From an uncultured Alistipes sp. (lineage in GTDB: Bacteria; Bacteroidota; Bacteroidia; Bacteroidales; Rikenellaceae), in NCBI RefSeq assembly GCF_902388705.1, contig NZ_CABMQJ010000016.1:1-44254 (forward strand): a stretch of 44,254 nucleotides of DNA. Reading direction: 5' to 3'. Numbering within the stretch: position 1 is the stretch's first letter; the number at the start of each line of letters is the position of its first letter. A model generated the notes under the pieces. It saw only the letters and a list, made by a program, of their open reading frames with translations. It ran no database searches and had not been told where the DNA came from. The translations under genes were made by a program, and so were the position numbers. Positions 23,854-32,193 of the stretch are shown here, one piece after another.

Positions 23854-24378
23854 ATGTTAAGCAAGGAATTACACGAAGCGCTGAATGCGCAGATCAATGC
23901 CGAGTTATGGTCGGCTTATCTTTATCTCTCGATGTCGATGGACGCCGAAGCCAAGGGGTTGAAAGGCGTTGCAAACTGGTTCTTCGTCCAGTTCCAGGAG
24001 GAGCAGGACCATGCCCGCATCCTGATGAACTACATCAATTCGCGCGACGCCCAGGTCGTGCTGCAGCCGATTGCGGAGGTGCGCACCGCATGGGACTCGC
24101 CGCTGGATATGTTCAAGGATACGCTCGTGCATGAGAAAAAGGTCACGGCGATGATTAACAACCTCGCGGCCATTGCCGCCGCCGACAAGGATTTCGCTTC
24201 GTCGAACATGCTCGTATGGTTCGTCGACGAGCAGGTCGAGGAGGAGGAGTCGGCCCGCGACATGATTACCGCCTGCGAGGCTGTCGAAGGCAACAAGTTC
24301 GGCCTCTATACGCTCGACAAGGAGCTGGCCGCACGCACCTACCAGCAGGCATCGCCGCTGGCTGCCGCCAACGCATAA
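23854..24378 (+). CDS. ftnA: Non-haem ferritin
   Basis: A 174-residue iron-storage protein of the FtnA type. The diiron ferroxidase ligands are all present: Glu17, Glu50, His53, Glu94 and Gln127 with Glu130 nearby (DEQVEEEE). The four-helix layout is clear: LHEALNAQINAELWSAYLYL, FFVQFQEEQDHARILMNYI, MFKDTLVHEKKVTAMINNL, WFVDEQVEEEESARDMI. It oxidises ferrous iron and stores it as a mineral core in a 24-subunit shell. It has its own promoter and terminator. Confidence 0.96.
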   Translation: MLSKELHEALNAQINAELWSAYLYLSMSMDAEAKGLKGVANWFFVQFQEEQDHARILMNYINSRDAQVVLQPIAEVRTAWDSPLDMFKDTLVHEKKVTAMINNLAAIAAADKDFASSNMLVWFVDEQVEEEESARDMITACEAVEGNKFGLYTLDKELAARTYQQASPLAAANA

Positions 24379-24403
24379 TTCGTAATGCCATAGCTATTAA
24401 GCG

Positions 24404-24433
24404 GCCGCTCCGGGAAACCGGGGCGGCTTTTTT
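24404..24433 (+). terminator. Terminator of the ferritin gene
   Basis: GCCGCTCCGG / CCGGGGCGGC stem, GAAA loop, six T. Confidence 0.85.
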
Positions 24434-24562
24434 GCAGGGCGCCGCCGCACAACGGCGCCTTGCGTTTCGGGAGCGGAGCCGGGGGGCTGGCGACGCGTGG
24501 ACCGGAACTGTCCGGCTTTTGCGTAGGCGGAGCGTGCGGCAAACGCGTGCCGTACAGTGTCG

Positions 24563-25288
24563 CTACCGCCAGACTTTGTAGTCGATTCCCGCCTTGCGGG
24601 CCTGCGAATGCTGGTACTGGCGGCGGATGCGGTACAGGCGGCCGTCTTTCAGCAGCCGTGCCCCGGTCTGGTGGTAACAGAACGGAATGCCTGCTTCGAC
24701 GCTCTGGCGGCGGATGCCGAGAACCCAGTCGAAGTCGCAGGGCCGGGCCTCGTTGCCCGATTCGCCGCCGACCGAAACCTCCTCGATTTCAGGGGTGAGG
24801 TATTGCGCGATGTCGAGCGGCCCGAGCAGCGGCGCGCAGATAATCAGCTTGTGGCGCAGGGGTGCCTCCAGCAACAGCGGCAGGCGGTAGTCGGCCATCG
24901 ACTGGTTCTCGACGGTGCAGCCCACGGCGAGGTTCTCGTAGCCCTCGCCCCAGTCGGGCGGCAAGACCTGTGTGAGGCGGTCGATGCGCTTGGTGATGAA
25001 TAAGAAGCGCAGGTCGCTGCGCATGCGAATCATCTCCCACGCCTCGGCGCGCCATGCGTCGGCCTCTTCGACGAGGAAGTCGGAGGTGAAGCAGGTGTAG
25101 ACCATCTCGCCCGGCGGCACTTTGTAGCGCCCGTCGCGCGTGCGGCGCACGGGGAGGTTGAAGGCTGCGGTTTTCCGCACCTCGCGGCTGTCCTTGTCGT
25201 GCTGCGCGTCCTGCCGGTAGACGTAGCAGTGGCGGCAGCCCTCGCTGATTTTGCGGCATCCGTGCCACGGGTTCCATCCGACCGACAT
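24563..25288 (-). CDS. DUF5131 (phage Gp37/Gp68 family) protein
   Basis: A 241-residue protein starting MSVGWNPWHGCRKISEGCRH then CY. The Cys11-x6-Cys18-x2-Cys21 motif and the WNPWHGC opening are the hallmark of the Gp37/Gp68 family found in phages and bacterial chromosomes. Later conserved parts are VYTCFTSDFLVEEADAWR, FLFITKRIDR, NLAVGCTVENQ and SVGGESGNEARPCDFDWV. The Cys cluster followed by a TIM-barrel-like order resembles an iron-sulphur radical SAM enzyme, but that is inference and the reaction is unknown. It starts six bases after the GNAT stop and closes a three-gene operon. Confidence 0.85.
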   Translation of the reverse strand: MSVGWNPWHGCRKISEGCRHCYVYRQDAQHDKDSREVRKTAAFNLPVRRTRDGRYKVPPGEMVYTCFTSDFLVEEADAWRAEAWEMIRMRSDLRFLFITKRIDRLTQVLPPDWGEGYENLAVGCTVENQSMADYRLPLLLEAPLRHKLIICAPLLGPLDIAQYLTPEIEEVSVGGESGNEARPCDFDWVLGIRRQSVEAGIPFCYHQTGARLLKDGRLYRIRRQYQHSQARKAGIDYKVWR

Positions 25289-25294
25289 AAACCG

Positions 25295-25747
25295 CTATTT
25301 GAGTTCCATGCGCAGGCGCACTATGTGGCGGCACTCGACGCCGTTCTCGAAAAACGGAACGGGGTAGTGTTTGCTGAAATAATCCACGTCGACGCCGCAG
25401 CGGACGAAGCCGCAGCGTTCGTAGAGCGCAATCTGTCCCACGCCCAAATCCCCCGTGCCGATTTCGAGCAGATGGAACCCGGCCGCACGGGCCGTGGCGA
25501 CGGCGTGGCGGAGCATGGCCGTGGCGACGCCCTTGCGCTGGTGCTCGGGGACGACGGCGATATTGACCACTTCGGCCGTGAACGGCCGCGTGTGCAGGAA
25601 TACATACTGGCCGAGGATTTCCCCGCCGCGGCATGCGACATAGGTTGTGCCGCGGCCGGCATAGTCGGCTACGGACTCTTCCGATTCGTCGGCCAGCAGC
25701 AGCAGGTCGCGCCGAGGCGTGTCGGTCTTTACAATTTCGATTTCCAT
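25295..25747 (-). CDS. GNAT family N-acetyltransferase
   Basis: A 150-residue acyltransferase. The acetyl-CoA-binding motif is AVVPEHQRKGVATAMLRHAV (about residues 75-94), with the QRKGVA turn that holds the pyrophosphate, followed by LLEIGTGDLGVGQIALYERC and GFVRCGVDVDYF. The substrate cannot be told. The start at 25747 lies one base from the stop of the upstream YqaA-like gene; the longer frame to 25792 overlaps that gene. It is the middle gene of a tight minus-strand trio. Confidence 0.88.
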   Translation of the reverse strand: MEIEIVKTDTPRRDLLLLADESEESVADYAGRGTTYVACRGGEILGQYVFLHTRPFTAEVVNIAVVPEHQRKGVATAMLRHAVATARAAGFHLLEIGTGDLGVGQIALYERCGFVRCGVDVDYFSKHYPVPFFENGVECRHIVRLRMELK

Positions 25748-25748
25748 G

Positions 25749-26207
25749 TCAGAAAAGCGATACGGCGCTTTCGAAAGTCGCCAGTACGACAATGTAACGC
25801 AGGGTTTTACCGACGAGCATCGAGCCGCCCGTGAGCCAGACGTTGCTGCGCATCAGCCCCAGCACGATGGCGATGGCTTCGCCGATTGTAGGCAGGAATG
25901 CGAAAAAAGCCATCAACGCCCCGCGTCCCGCGAGGAATTTGCGCGCCCGCGCCAACTGCTTGTCGCTTACGCCCAGCCGGGTTATCCATTCGCTCTTGCC
26001 CAGCGTGCCGATCCAGTAGCAGCTCATGCCGCCCAGCGTGTTGCCCAGCGAGGCCGCGGCGATGCACAGCACCGGGTCGAGTCCCATGTGCACGAGCACG
26101 ATCATGACGGCCTCGGAGCTGAACGGCAGGACGCTCCCGGCGACCAGCGCCGAGAGGAAGAGGCCCCAGTAGCCCCAGTCGACCAGAAATTGTGTGAGCG
26201 ATTCCAT
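25749..26207 (-). CDS. YqaA-like DedA/VTT-domain membrane protein
   Basis: A 152-residue membrane protein of the DedA (SNARE-associated, VTT) superfamily, YqaA branch. Four or so hydrophobic stretches are seen. Typical motifs are GSVLPFSSEAVMI, AAASLGNTLGGMSCYWIG and FFAFLPTIGEAIAIVLGLMR, where the Pro and Gly residues sit in re-entrant loops. DedA proteins help maintain membrane potential and some move lipid carriers; the role here is unknown. The start at 26207 is taken from the Met before the first helix. It heads the YqaA-GNAT-DUF5131 operon. Confidence 0.86.
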   Translation of the reverse strand: MESLTQFLVDWGYWGLFLSALVAGSVLPFSSEAVMIVLVHMGLDPVLCIAAASLGNTLGGMSCYWIGTLGKSEWITRLGVSDKQLARARKFLAGRGALMAFFAFLPTIGEAIAIVLGLMRSNVWLTGGSMLVGKTLRYIVVLATFESAVSLF

Positions 26208-26250
26208 GTGCGGGTGTCCGATTTTGTGCAAGAGTAGTCTGCCTGCGGGA

Positions 26251-26258
26251 CAAAGATA
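26251..26258 (-). promoter_or_regulatory. -7 box of the YqaA-GNAT-DUF5131 operon
   Basis: TATCTTTG on the minus strand, 43 bases before ATG 26207. The -33 box is unclear; a GCCC(GAAA)GGGC hairpin lies in that region. Confidence 0.5.
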
Positions 26259-26277
26259 GTTTTTTTGCCCGAAAGGG

Positions 26278-26310
26278 CTTGCAGGTACCCTGTAAAAAGC
26301 GCTAATTTTG
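26278..26310 (+). promoter_or_regulatory. Promoter of the GH92 gene
   Basis: CTTG (26278-26281), 21 bp, TAATTTTG (26303-26310). A small TCTGA/TCAGA hairpin (26311-26328) sits at the start of the predicted leader. Confidence 0.6.
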
Positions 26311-26334
26311 TCTGAACATAAATCAGACCCTTAT

Positions 26335-28470
26335 ATGCTTAAATCCGGACTTTGTATTGCTTTATTCGCTTTTGCCGCGGGCTGCGCCCCGACGCAGAAG
26401 CAGCTTACCGACTATGTGAATCCCATGCTGGGAACCGCGACGCTGTGGGACAGCGTCGATTTGGGATTCAAGCCCACCAAACGTACGTGGGGCGCCGAGG
26501 TGTTTCCCGGTTCGTCGCTGCCCAACGCCATGGTGCAGGTCAGCCCTGTCACCAAATTTCACAGCGGTGCGGGCTACCAGTACGAAGACAGCGTGATTTA
26601 CGGCTTCACGCACACCAACAAGGGGCATTGGAACCTCTGCCACATTCCGCTGCTGCCCGTGACGGGCACGCCGACGCCGGGCGATTACTGCTCGCCCTTC
26701 AGCCACGGGCGCGAATCGGCCGCCCCGGGCTATTACCAGGTGTTCCTCGACCGTTACGGCGTCGATGCCGAGGTGAGTTCGACGCTGCGATGCGCATTCC
26801 ATAAATATACCTACCCTGACGGTGCCGCGGCTTCGCTGCTGGCCGATTTGCAGCGTTCGAACGAGCACGTGCGTGCGTGGGAGATTCACAAGGAGGGCGA
26901 CAACGTCTTCGCCGGATGGCAGCAAACGGGTGAGAAGATGTATTTCTACGCCGTGGCGAACCGTCCCGTGACCGGGGTGGAACCCGTCGTCGAGGGCGAC
27001 CGTGAGATCCGTATCGTGCGCTTCGGCGAGGGTGCGGGGCCGCTCGAACTGCAAATCGGCTTTTCGTTCGTGAGCCAGAAGAACGCCCGCGAAAACCTCG
27101 AGGCCGAGATGCTCGGCAAGAGCTTCGCCGAGGTGCGCGCCGAGGCCACCGCGACGTGGAACGACCTGCTGGGGCGGATTCGTGTCGAGGGCGGCACGGA
27201 GCGTGAAAAGGGGCTGTTCTATTCGAGCCTTTACCGTTCGTTCCTCTGGCCGGCGCTGCGCAGTGACGTGAATGGCGAATATACCGACGCCGCAGGCAAG
27301 GTCGTCAATCCGGGTCACCGCTACTATACGGGCCCGTCGTACTGGGACGACTACCGCAACAAACTGATTCTGCTCGGCCTGTTGGCGCCCGACGTGGCGG
27401 CTGACGTCATCAGCTCCGACACGGACAAGGGCGAGAAGCGCGGCGGTTTCATGCCGACGTTCTTCCACGGCGACCATGCGTCGGCGTTCGTGGCCGGAAC
27501 CTACCTGCGCGGCAACCGCGGCTTCGACGTGAACCGCGCCTATAACCTCGTGCTGCGCAACGCCACGGTACAGGGGCCGAGCCGTCCGTGGCTCGACGAG
27601 TATATCGCCAAGGGCTACATTTCCGAAATGGATGTCGAGAATCCCGTGACGTGGACGGTCTGCAAGGCCGCCGTGACCAAGACACTCGAATACTCCTACG
27701 ACGACTATGCGGTCGCACTGCTGGCCGAAGCGCTGGGCGATAAGCAGAACCACGACATGCTGATGAAGCGTACGACCAACTACAAGAACCTCTTCGACCC
27801 CTCGACGGGCCTGATGCGCGGACGCCTCGAAAACGGCGAGTGGATTACTCCGTTCGACGATCAGTATCCCTACTACGAATATATGTACCGCGAGGCCAAC
27901 GCCTGGCAGCAGGCGTTCTTCGCGCCGCACGATACCGAGGGGCTTATCGGTCTTTTCCCGAGCCGCGAGGCGTTCGGCGAGCAGCTGGACAAGCTCTTCT
28001 CGATTCCGTGGAAAGGGTACGAGGTGGATAACCTCTCGTGCTTTATCGGCCAGTATTGCCACGGCAACCAGCCTGACCACAGTTTCCCCTACCTCTACTA
28101 CTTCATCGGTCGCCAGGAACGGTCGCAGGAGTTGCTGGATTACATCCTCGACCGTTTCTACGGGATGGGGCCGGAAGGGCTGGCGCTGTGCGGCATGGAC
28201 GACGCGGGCGAGATGTCGTCGTGGTACGTCTTCAATGCCATCGGCCTCTATACCTATTCGCCGGCTGATCCGGAGTATATCGTGACCGTACCTTTGTTCG
28301 ACAAGGTCGAGGTGTCGCTCGGCGACGGAAACCGCTGGACGATTCGCCGCGAGGGCGAAGGACGTAAGATCACGGGCATCACCTGCGGCGGCAAATCCGT
28401 CGACGGCTGGTTCGTGTCGCACGATGCGCTGAACGGGGGCGGACTGGTAATCTCGACCTCGGAGAAGTAA
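26335..28470 (+). CDS. Glycoside hydrolase family 92 (alpha-mannosidase) lipoprotein
   Basis: A 711-residue lipoprotein (signal ends LFAFAAGC, Cys17). Glycoside hydrolase family 92 enzymes are calcium-dependent exo-alpha-mannosidases. The N-terminal beta-sandwich starts with YVNPMLGTA and holds FPGSSLPNAMVQVSP and GFTHTNKGHW; the catalytic alpha/alpha barrel holds GPSYWDDYRNKLILLGLL, the general acid Glu520 (YREANAWQQAFFAPHD) and the base region GMDDAGEMSSWYVFNAIGLY with Asp622-Asp623. The usual form of that last motif is close to GNEDCGQMSAWYVF, so the Asn, Glu, Cys and Gln are changed here. ATG 26335 is the lipobox start. No SusCD or other glycan genes are next to it, so it is not in a utilization locus within this window. 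Confidence 0.93.
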   Translation: MLKSGLCIALFAFAAGCAPTQKQLTDYVNPMLGTATLWDSVDLGFKPTKRTWGAEVFPGSSLPNAMVQVSPVTKFHSGAGYQYEDSVIYGFTHTNKGHWNLCHIPLLPVTGTPTPGDYCSPFSHGRESAAPGYYQVFLDRYGVDAEVSSTLRCAFHKYTYPDGAAASLLADLQRSNEHVRAWEIHKEGDNVFAGWQQTGEKMYFYAVANRPVTGVEPVVEGDREIRIVRFGEGAGPLELQIGFSFVSQKNARENLEAEMLGKSFAEVRAEATATWNDLLGRIRVEGGTEREKGLFYSSLYRSFLWPALRSDVNGEYTDAAGKVVNPGHRYYTGPSYWDDYRNKLILLGLLAPDVAADVISSDTDKGEKRGGFMPTFFHGDHASAFVAGTYLRGNRGFDVNRAYNLVLRNATVQGPSRPWLDEYIAKGYISEMDVENPVTWTVCKAAVTKTLEYSYDDYAVALLAEALGDKQNHDMLMKRTTNYKNLFDPSTGLMRGRLENGEWITPFDDQYPYYEYMYREANAWQQAFFAPHDTEGLIGLFPSREAFGEQLDKLFSIPWKGYEVDNLSCFIGQYCHGNQPDHSFPYLYYFIGRQERSQELLDYILDRFYGMGPEGLALCGMDDAGEMSSWYVFNAIGLYTYSPADPEYIVTVPLFDKVEVSLGDGNRWTIRREGEGRKITGITCGGKSVDGWFVSHDALNGGGLVISTSEK

Positions 28471-28517
28471 CGCCCGGGCCGCTCCGGACAGGGGCGTACC
28501 GAATGCACGACGATGTA

Positions 28518-28550
28518 AAGCGGCGGCAGGAACACTCCTGCCGCCGCTTT
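28518..28550. terminator. Hairpin between GH92 and the DUF6582-like gene
   Basis: AAGCGGCGGCAGG / CCTGCCGCCGCTT, a perfect 13-bp stem between convergent genes. The T-tract is weak (TCGTGTCTTT). Confidence 0.65.
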
Positions 28551-28569
28551 CGTGTCTTTGCGGGACGGG

Positions 28570-28830
28570 TTAAGGCTTTTCGCCCGCCCAGCTGCGGATT
28601 ACATGGCTCTGCACGTTTACGCCGTATTCGGCGGCTTTGGTGAGGATGCGCTGCGCCAGCGCCGCTTTCCTGTCGTCGGGGGCGTAGCGAAAATAGGCTT
28701 CCGCCGCCCGGACGTGCTCGGCGTCGACGAGCGGGAATTCGCGCGTTTCGGGGATTCCGAAGGCCGCGTCGGGCAGTTCGTGCCGCTCTTCGGCGGTGAG
28801 GCGGTCGTGCGGTTTGGTTTGTGTCGTCAT
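28570..28830 (-). CDS. Small DUF6582-like protein
   Basis: An 86-residue protein with LTAEERHELPDAAFGIPETR followed by FPLVDAEHVRAAEAYF. This matches the pattern of the short domain (LP..AFA.P..R.YP..D..H.R.A) found at the ends of phage and plasmid proteins and as stand-alone proteins in gut Bacteroidota (DUF6582). Function unknown. It lies 75 bases after the YjbQ gene in the same direction and may share its transcript. Confidence 0.6.
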   Translation of the reverse strand: MTTQTKPHDRLTAEERHELPDAAFGIPETREFPLVDAEHVRAAEAYFRYAPDDRKAALAQRILTKAAEYGVNVQSHVIRSWAGEKP

Positions 28831-28905
28831 GGCTGTTGCTGTGTCGGTGCTGGTACGGGAATATGCAAATTCCAGGCCAACGGCCGCTTTTTGCCCGGCG
28901 GCGAT

Positions 28906-29316
28906 CTATCCGATGACGGTGGCGACGATACGGCGTCCCGCAGCGCGGTTGCGGAATTCGCAGAGGTAGATGCCCTGCCACGTGCCGAGGTTGAGCCTGC
29001 CCCGGGTGACGGGAATCGTGAGTTCGACCCCGGTGAGCGTCGCTTTGGCATGGGCGGGCATGTCGTCGTCGCCTTCGAGCGTATGGACGTAGTAGGCTTC
29101 GCGCTCGCGCACCAGCCGGTCGAAAATCGCCCCGAGGTCGGTGCGTACGTCGGGGTCGGCGTTCTCGTTGATGGAGAGTCCGGCCGAGGTGTGCCGGATG
29201 AAAAGGTGTACCAGCCCGGCGTCGGGCAGCGGCGGGAGGTTGGATACGACCTCGTCCGTGACCAGGTGAAACCCGCGGCTGCGGGGACGGAGCGTGAATT
29301 CGGTTTGGCGTATCAT
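28906..29316 (-). CDS. YjbQ family (UPF0047) protein
   Basis: A 136-residue protein of the YjbQ family, small trimeric proteins often annotated as secondary thiamine-phosphate synthase because some members complement such mutants. Conserved parts are LFIRHTSAGLSINENADPDV with RTD, the HAKATLTGVELTIPV segment with the metal-site His, and LGTWQGIYLCEFR. The start at 29316 is chosen because the longer frame to 29349 lies inside the promoter (CAAAGATA at 29338-29345). Confidence 0.9.
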   Translation of the reverse strand: MIRQTEFTLRPRSRGFHLVTDEVVSNLPPLPDAGLVHLFIRHTSAGLSINENADPDVRTDLGAIFDRLVREREAYYVHTLEGDDDMPAHAKATLTGVELTIPVTRGRLNLGTWQGIYLCEFRNRAAGRRIVATVIG

Positions 29317-29337
29317 GACGGATGATTGATGTGCAGG

Positions 29338-29345
29338 CAAAGATA
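29338..29345 (-). promoter_or_regulatory. -7 box of the yjbQ gene
   Basis: TATCTTTG on the minus strand, 21 bases before ATG 29316; no clear -33 box. Confidence 0.5.
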
Positions 29346-29453
29346 GCAAAAATCGGGCATTGCACGGCCTTGGGGCCGGATGCCGCCGCCGGGGAGTTGG
29401 AAAATCCGGTATTTATTTTGATATTAGCGTTCCGGATACCAATAAACGTTGTG

Positions 29454-29885
29454 ATGCTGAATTTCCTGTTTCCTGAAAAAAACGATGCGCCCGGCGTTTC
29501 GTGGCTGCTGCTCGCGGCCCGGATTGTTTTCGGCGTGCTGCTGATGTCGCACGGAATCGCCAAATGCCTGAATTTCGACACGCTTGCGGCTACGTTCCCC
29601 GATCCGCTGGGTGCGGGCAGCCGCGTGTCGCTCATGATGGCGATTTTCGGCGAAGTCGTCTGTCCGGCCGGGTTTATTGCCGGGCTGCTCTACCGGCTGG
29701 CCCTTATCCCGATGATTTTTACGATGTGCGTGGCGTTTTTCGCGGTGCACGGCGGCGATCCGTTCGCCGCACGGGAGCTGGCGCTGGTCTACCTGGCGGT
29801 TTTCGTGCTGATGTATATTGCCGGGCCGGGGCGCTATGCTGCCGACACGCTGATTGCACGGTATATTCCCCGGCGGCTGCGCTGA
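29454..29885 (+). CDS. DoxX family membrane protein
   Basis: A 143-residue protein with four hydrophobic segments and the DoxX marks LLLAARIVFGVLLMSHGIAK and FPDPLGAGSRVSLMMAIFGE, with VCPAGFIAGLLYR following. The DoxX family includes subunits of thiosulphate:quinone oxidoreductases and many small proteins of unknown role. ATG 29454 gives the usual short N-terminal tail; the longer frame to 29322 has no support and overlaps the divergent gene's promoter. Confidence 0.82.
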   Translation: MLNFLFPEKNDAPGVSWLLLAARIVFGVLLMSHGIAKCLNFDTLAATFPDPLGAGSRVSLMMAIFGEVVCPAGFIAGLLYRLALIPMIFTMCVAFFAVHGGDPFAARELALVYLAVFVLMYIAGPGRYAADTLIARYIPRRLR

Positions 29886-29939
29886 CGAGGGGGGGCCTGC
29901 ACTCCGGTGCGGTTTGCAGGGCCCGGTGCGCCGCAGTCG

Positions 29940-32060
29940 TTACGCTTCGCTGCGCATCGACAGCGAGATGCGGTTGCGGACGGTGTCGATGGCCGTGACC
30001 CTCACCTCGACGTGCTGTCCGAGGTGTACGGCATCTGCGGGCGAGGCGACGTAGCGATCGGCCAGTTGCGAAATGTGCACCAGCCCGTCCTGCTTGATGC
30101 CGATGTCGACGAACGCACCGAATGCCGTGATGTTGGTGACGATACCCGGCAGGCGCATGCCTGTGCGCAGGTCGTCGATGGTATGGACGTTCGGGTCGAA
30201 CGAGAAAACCTGCAGCTGCTCGCGCGGATCCAGTCCCCGTTTGTCGAGCGCCTCCAGAATGTCGGTCACGGTCGGCAGCCCCACTTTTTCGGACACATAC
30301 CTCTCGGGGTTGAGTGTTTTGCGCAGCTCCTTCTCGGCAAGCAGTCTGTCCACGCTGACGCCCGCGTCGGCGGCCATGCGCTCGACGATGTGGTACGACT
30401 CGGGATGCACGGCGCTGTTGTCCAGCGGATTTTCGCCGCCGACAACCCGCAGGAAGCCGGCCGCCTGCTCGTAGGCTTTGGGGCCGAGGCGCGGAACTTT
30501 CAGCACCTCTTTCCGGCTTTTGAAGCTGCCGTTGGCGGTGCGGTATGCGACGATGTTCCCGGCCAGGGCGGGCCCCAGTCCCGAAATATAGGTCAGGATG
30601 TGTTTCGATGCCGTATTGATGTTGACGCCGACCCGGTTCACGCAGCTTTCGACCACGGTGTTCAGCCGGGCTTTCAGCTTCGGCTGGTCGACGCTGTGCT
30701 GGTATTGCCCCACGCCGATTGATTTCGGGTCGATTTTCACCAACTCCGAGAGCGGATCGATAAGCCTGCGTCCGATGCTGACGGCGCCCCGCACCGTCAC
30801 GTCGTAGTCGGGGAACTCCTCGCGGGCCGCGGCCGATGCCGAGTAGACGGATGCGCCGTCCTCGCTCACCATGAACAGTTGTACGGAGCCGTCCAGTCCC
30901 AGGCTGCGGACGAGTTGTTCGGTTTCGCGCCCGGCCGTGCCGTCGCCGACGGCAAAGGCTTCGGCCTTGTATTTCGCGGCGAGCGTTTTGAGCGTTTCGG
31001 CGGCCTCCGCATAGCGGTTCTGCGGGGGATGGGGGTAGATGGTCGTGTTGTGGACGAGGTTGCCCTGCGCGTCGAGTACGACGACCTTGCAGCCGGTGCG
31101 GAATCCGGGGTCGACGGCGATGACGCGTTTCTGCCCCAGCGGGGCGGAGAGCAGCAGCTGCCGCAGGTTCTCGGCGAAGACCCGGATTGCCTCGTCGTCG
31201 GCTTTCTCCTTGGCGGCCGCGAGCATCTCGGTTTCAATCGAGGGGCGTATGAGGCGCTTGAACGAGTCGGCGACGGCGGCTTCCAAGTATTCGCGCGTCG
31301 CGGAGCCGGGGCGTATGAACTGGCGGCAGAGGTTTTCGGTGATGCGCCCGGCGTCGACGTCGATTGAGATTTTCAGGATGCCGTCGTCCTCGCCCCGCCG
31401 CATGGCGAGGAAACGGTGCGACGAGATGCTGCGCAGCGGGGACGTGGCGTCGAAGTAGTCGGAGTACTTGACGCCCCCGGCATCTTTTCCCTTTACGACT
31501 TTCGAGTGGACGATTCCCTCGCGTGCGAAGGTGCGGCGGACGCTGTTGCGTGCCCGCTCGTCCTCGGCGATACGTTCGGCGATGATGTCGCAGGCTCCGG
31601 CGAGGGCCTCTTCCGGGGTCGGGACGTCGGCCGTGACGAACCGCCGTGCCTGCTGCGCCGCATCACGGGCGTTTTGCGCTTGGATGATGTTCGCCAGCGG
31701 CTCCAATCCCCGTTCGCGTGCGACCGTGGCGCGCGTGCGCCGTTTGGGTTTGTAGGGCAGGTATATGTCTTCCAGCTCCACGGCATCCCAGCACGCAGCG
31801 ATGCGTTGGCGCAACTCCCCGGTCAGGCTGCCCTGCGCCTCGATTGTCGCAAGGACGGTCTGCCGGCGCGCTTCGAGTTCGGTGAGTTTGTCCAGCTGCT
31901 CCCTGACGGCGCCGATTTGCACCTCGTCGAGCGAGCCGGTCGCCTCCTTGCGGTAGCGGCTGATGAAAGGAATGGTCGCGCCCTCGCGCAGCAGGCGGAC
32001 GGTGCCCTGCACCTGCGGCAGGGCGATCTGAAGCCGTTGTGATATGATTTGTTCGAGCAT
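29940..32060 (-). CDS. tex: Tex-family RNA-binding transcription accessory protein
   Basis: A 706-residue Tex protein. The domains are in the usual order: N-terminal helical region (LLREGATIPFISRYRKEATG), YqgF/RuvC-like domain (KRVIAVDPGFRTGCKVVVLD, about 320-450), helix-hairpin-helix repeats (NTASKHILTYISGLGPALAG, about 495-560) and a C-terminal S1 RNA-binding domain (RLPGIVTNITAFGAFVDIGI, about 635-700). Tex binds RNA and influences transcription and stress tolerance. The start at 32060 is preferred, because the TTG at 32081 lies inside the TATCTTTG box. It stands alone. Confidence 0.95.
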   Translation of the reverse strand: MLEQIISQRLQIALPQVQGTVRLLREGATIPFISRYRKEATGSLDEVQIGAVREQLDKLTELEARRQTVLATIEAQGSLTGELRQRIAACWDAVELEDIYLPYKPKRRTRATVARERGLEPLANIIQAQNARDAAQQARRFVTADVPTPEEALAGACDIIAERIAEDERARNSVRRTFAREGIVHSKVVKGKDAGGVKYSDYFDATSPLRSISSHRFLAMRRGEDDGILKISIDVDAGRITENLCRQFIRPGSATREYLEAAVADSFKRLIRPSIETEMLAAAKEKADDEAIRVFAENLRQLLLSAPLGQKRVIAVDPGFRTGCKVVVLDAQGNLVHNTTIYPHPPQNRYAEAAETLKTLAAKYKAEAFAVGDGTAGRETEQLVRSLGLDGSVQLFMVSEDGASVYSASAAAREEFPDYDVTVRGAVSIGRRLIDPLSELVKIDPKSIGVGQYQHSVDQPKLKARLNTVVESCVNRVGVNINTASKHILTYISGLGPALAGNIVAYRTANGSFKSRKEVLKVPRLGPKAYEQAAGFLRVVGGENPLDNSAVHPESYHIVERMAADAGVSVDRLLAEKELRKTLNPERYVSEKVGLPTVTDILEALDKRGLDPREQLQVFSFDPNVHTIDDLRTGMRLPGIVTNITAFGAFVDIGIKQDGLVHISQLADRYVASPADAVHLGQHVEVRVTAIDTVRNRISLSMRSEA

Positions 32061-32078
32061 TGTTTGCGTGTTGATGTG

Positions 32079-32086
32079 CAAAGATA
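32079..32086 (-). promoter_or_regulatory. -7 box of tex
   Basis: TATCTTTG on the minus strand, 18 bases before ATG 32060; -33 not clear. Confidence 0.5.
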
Positions 32087-32193
32087 GAATATTTTCGGGG
32101 ATAAACAGGCCCCGCCTTTACAGGGGCTGGGGGGGGAGCTGCCGGCCGGTGTTTTATCGATGTGCGGGCTCCTGTTTGCGGCTGTCCGCAGCG

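Noticed and set aside
26362..28422. 686-codon open frame antisense to the GH92 gene
   Set aside because: Composition (Val/Arg/His-rich) and the strong family match on the other strand show it is a shadow.
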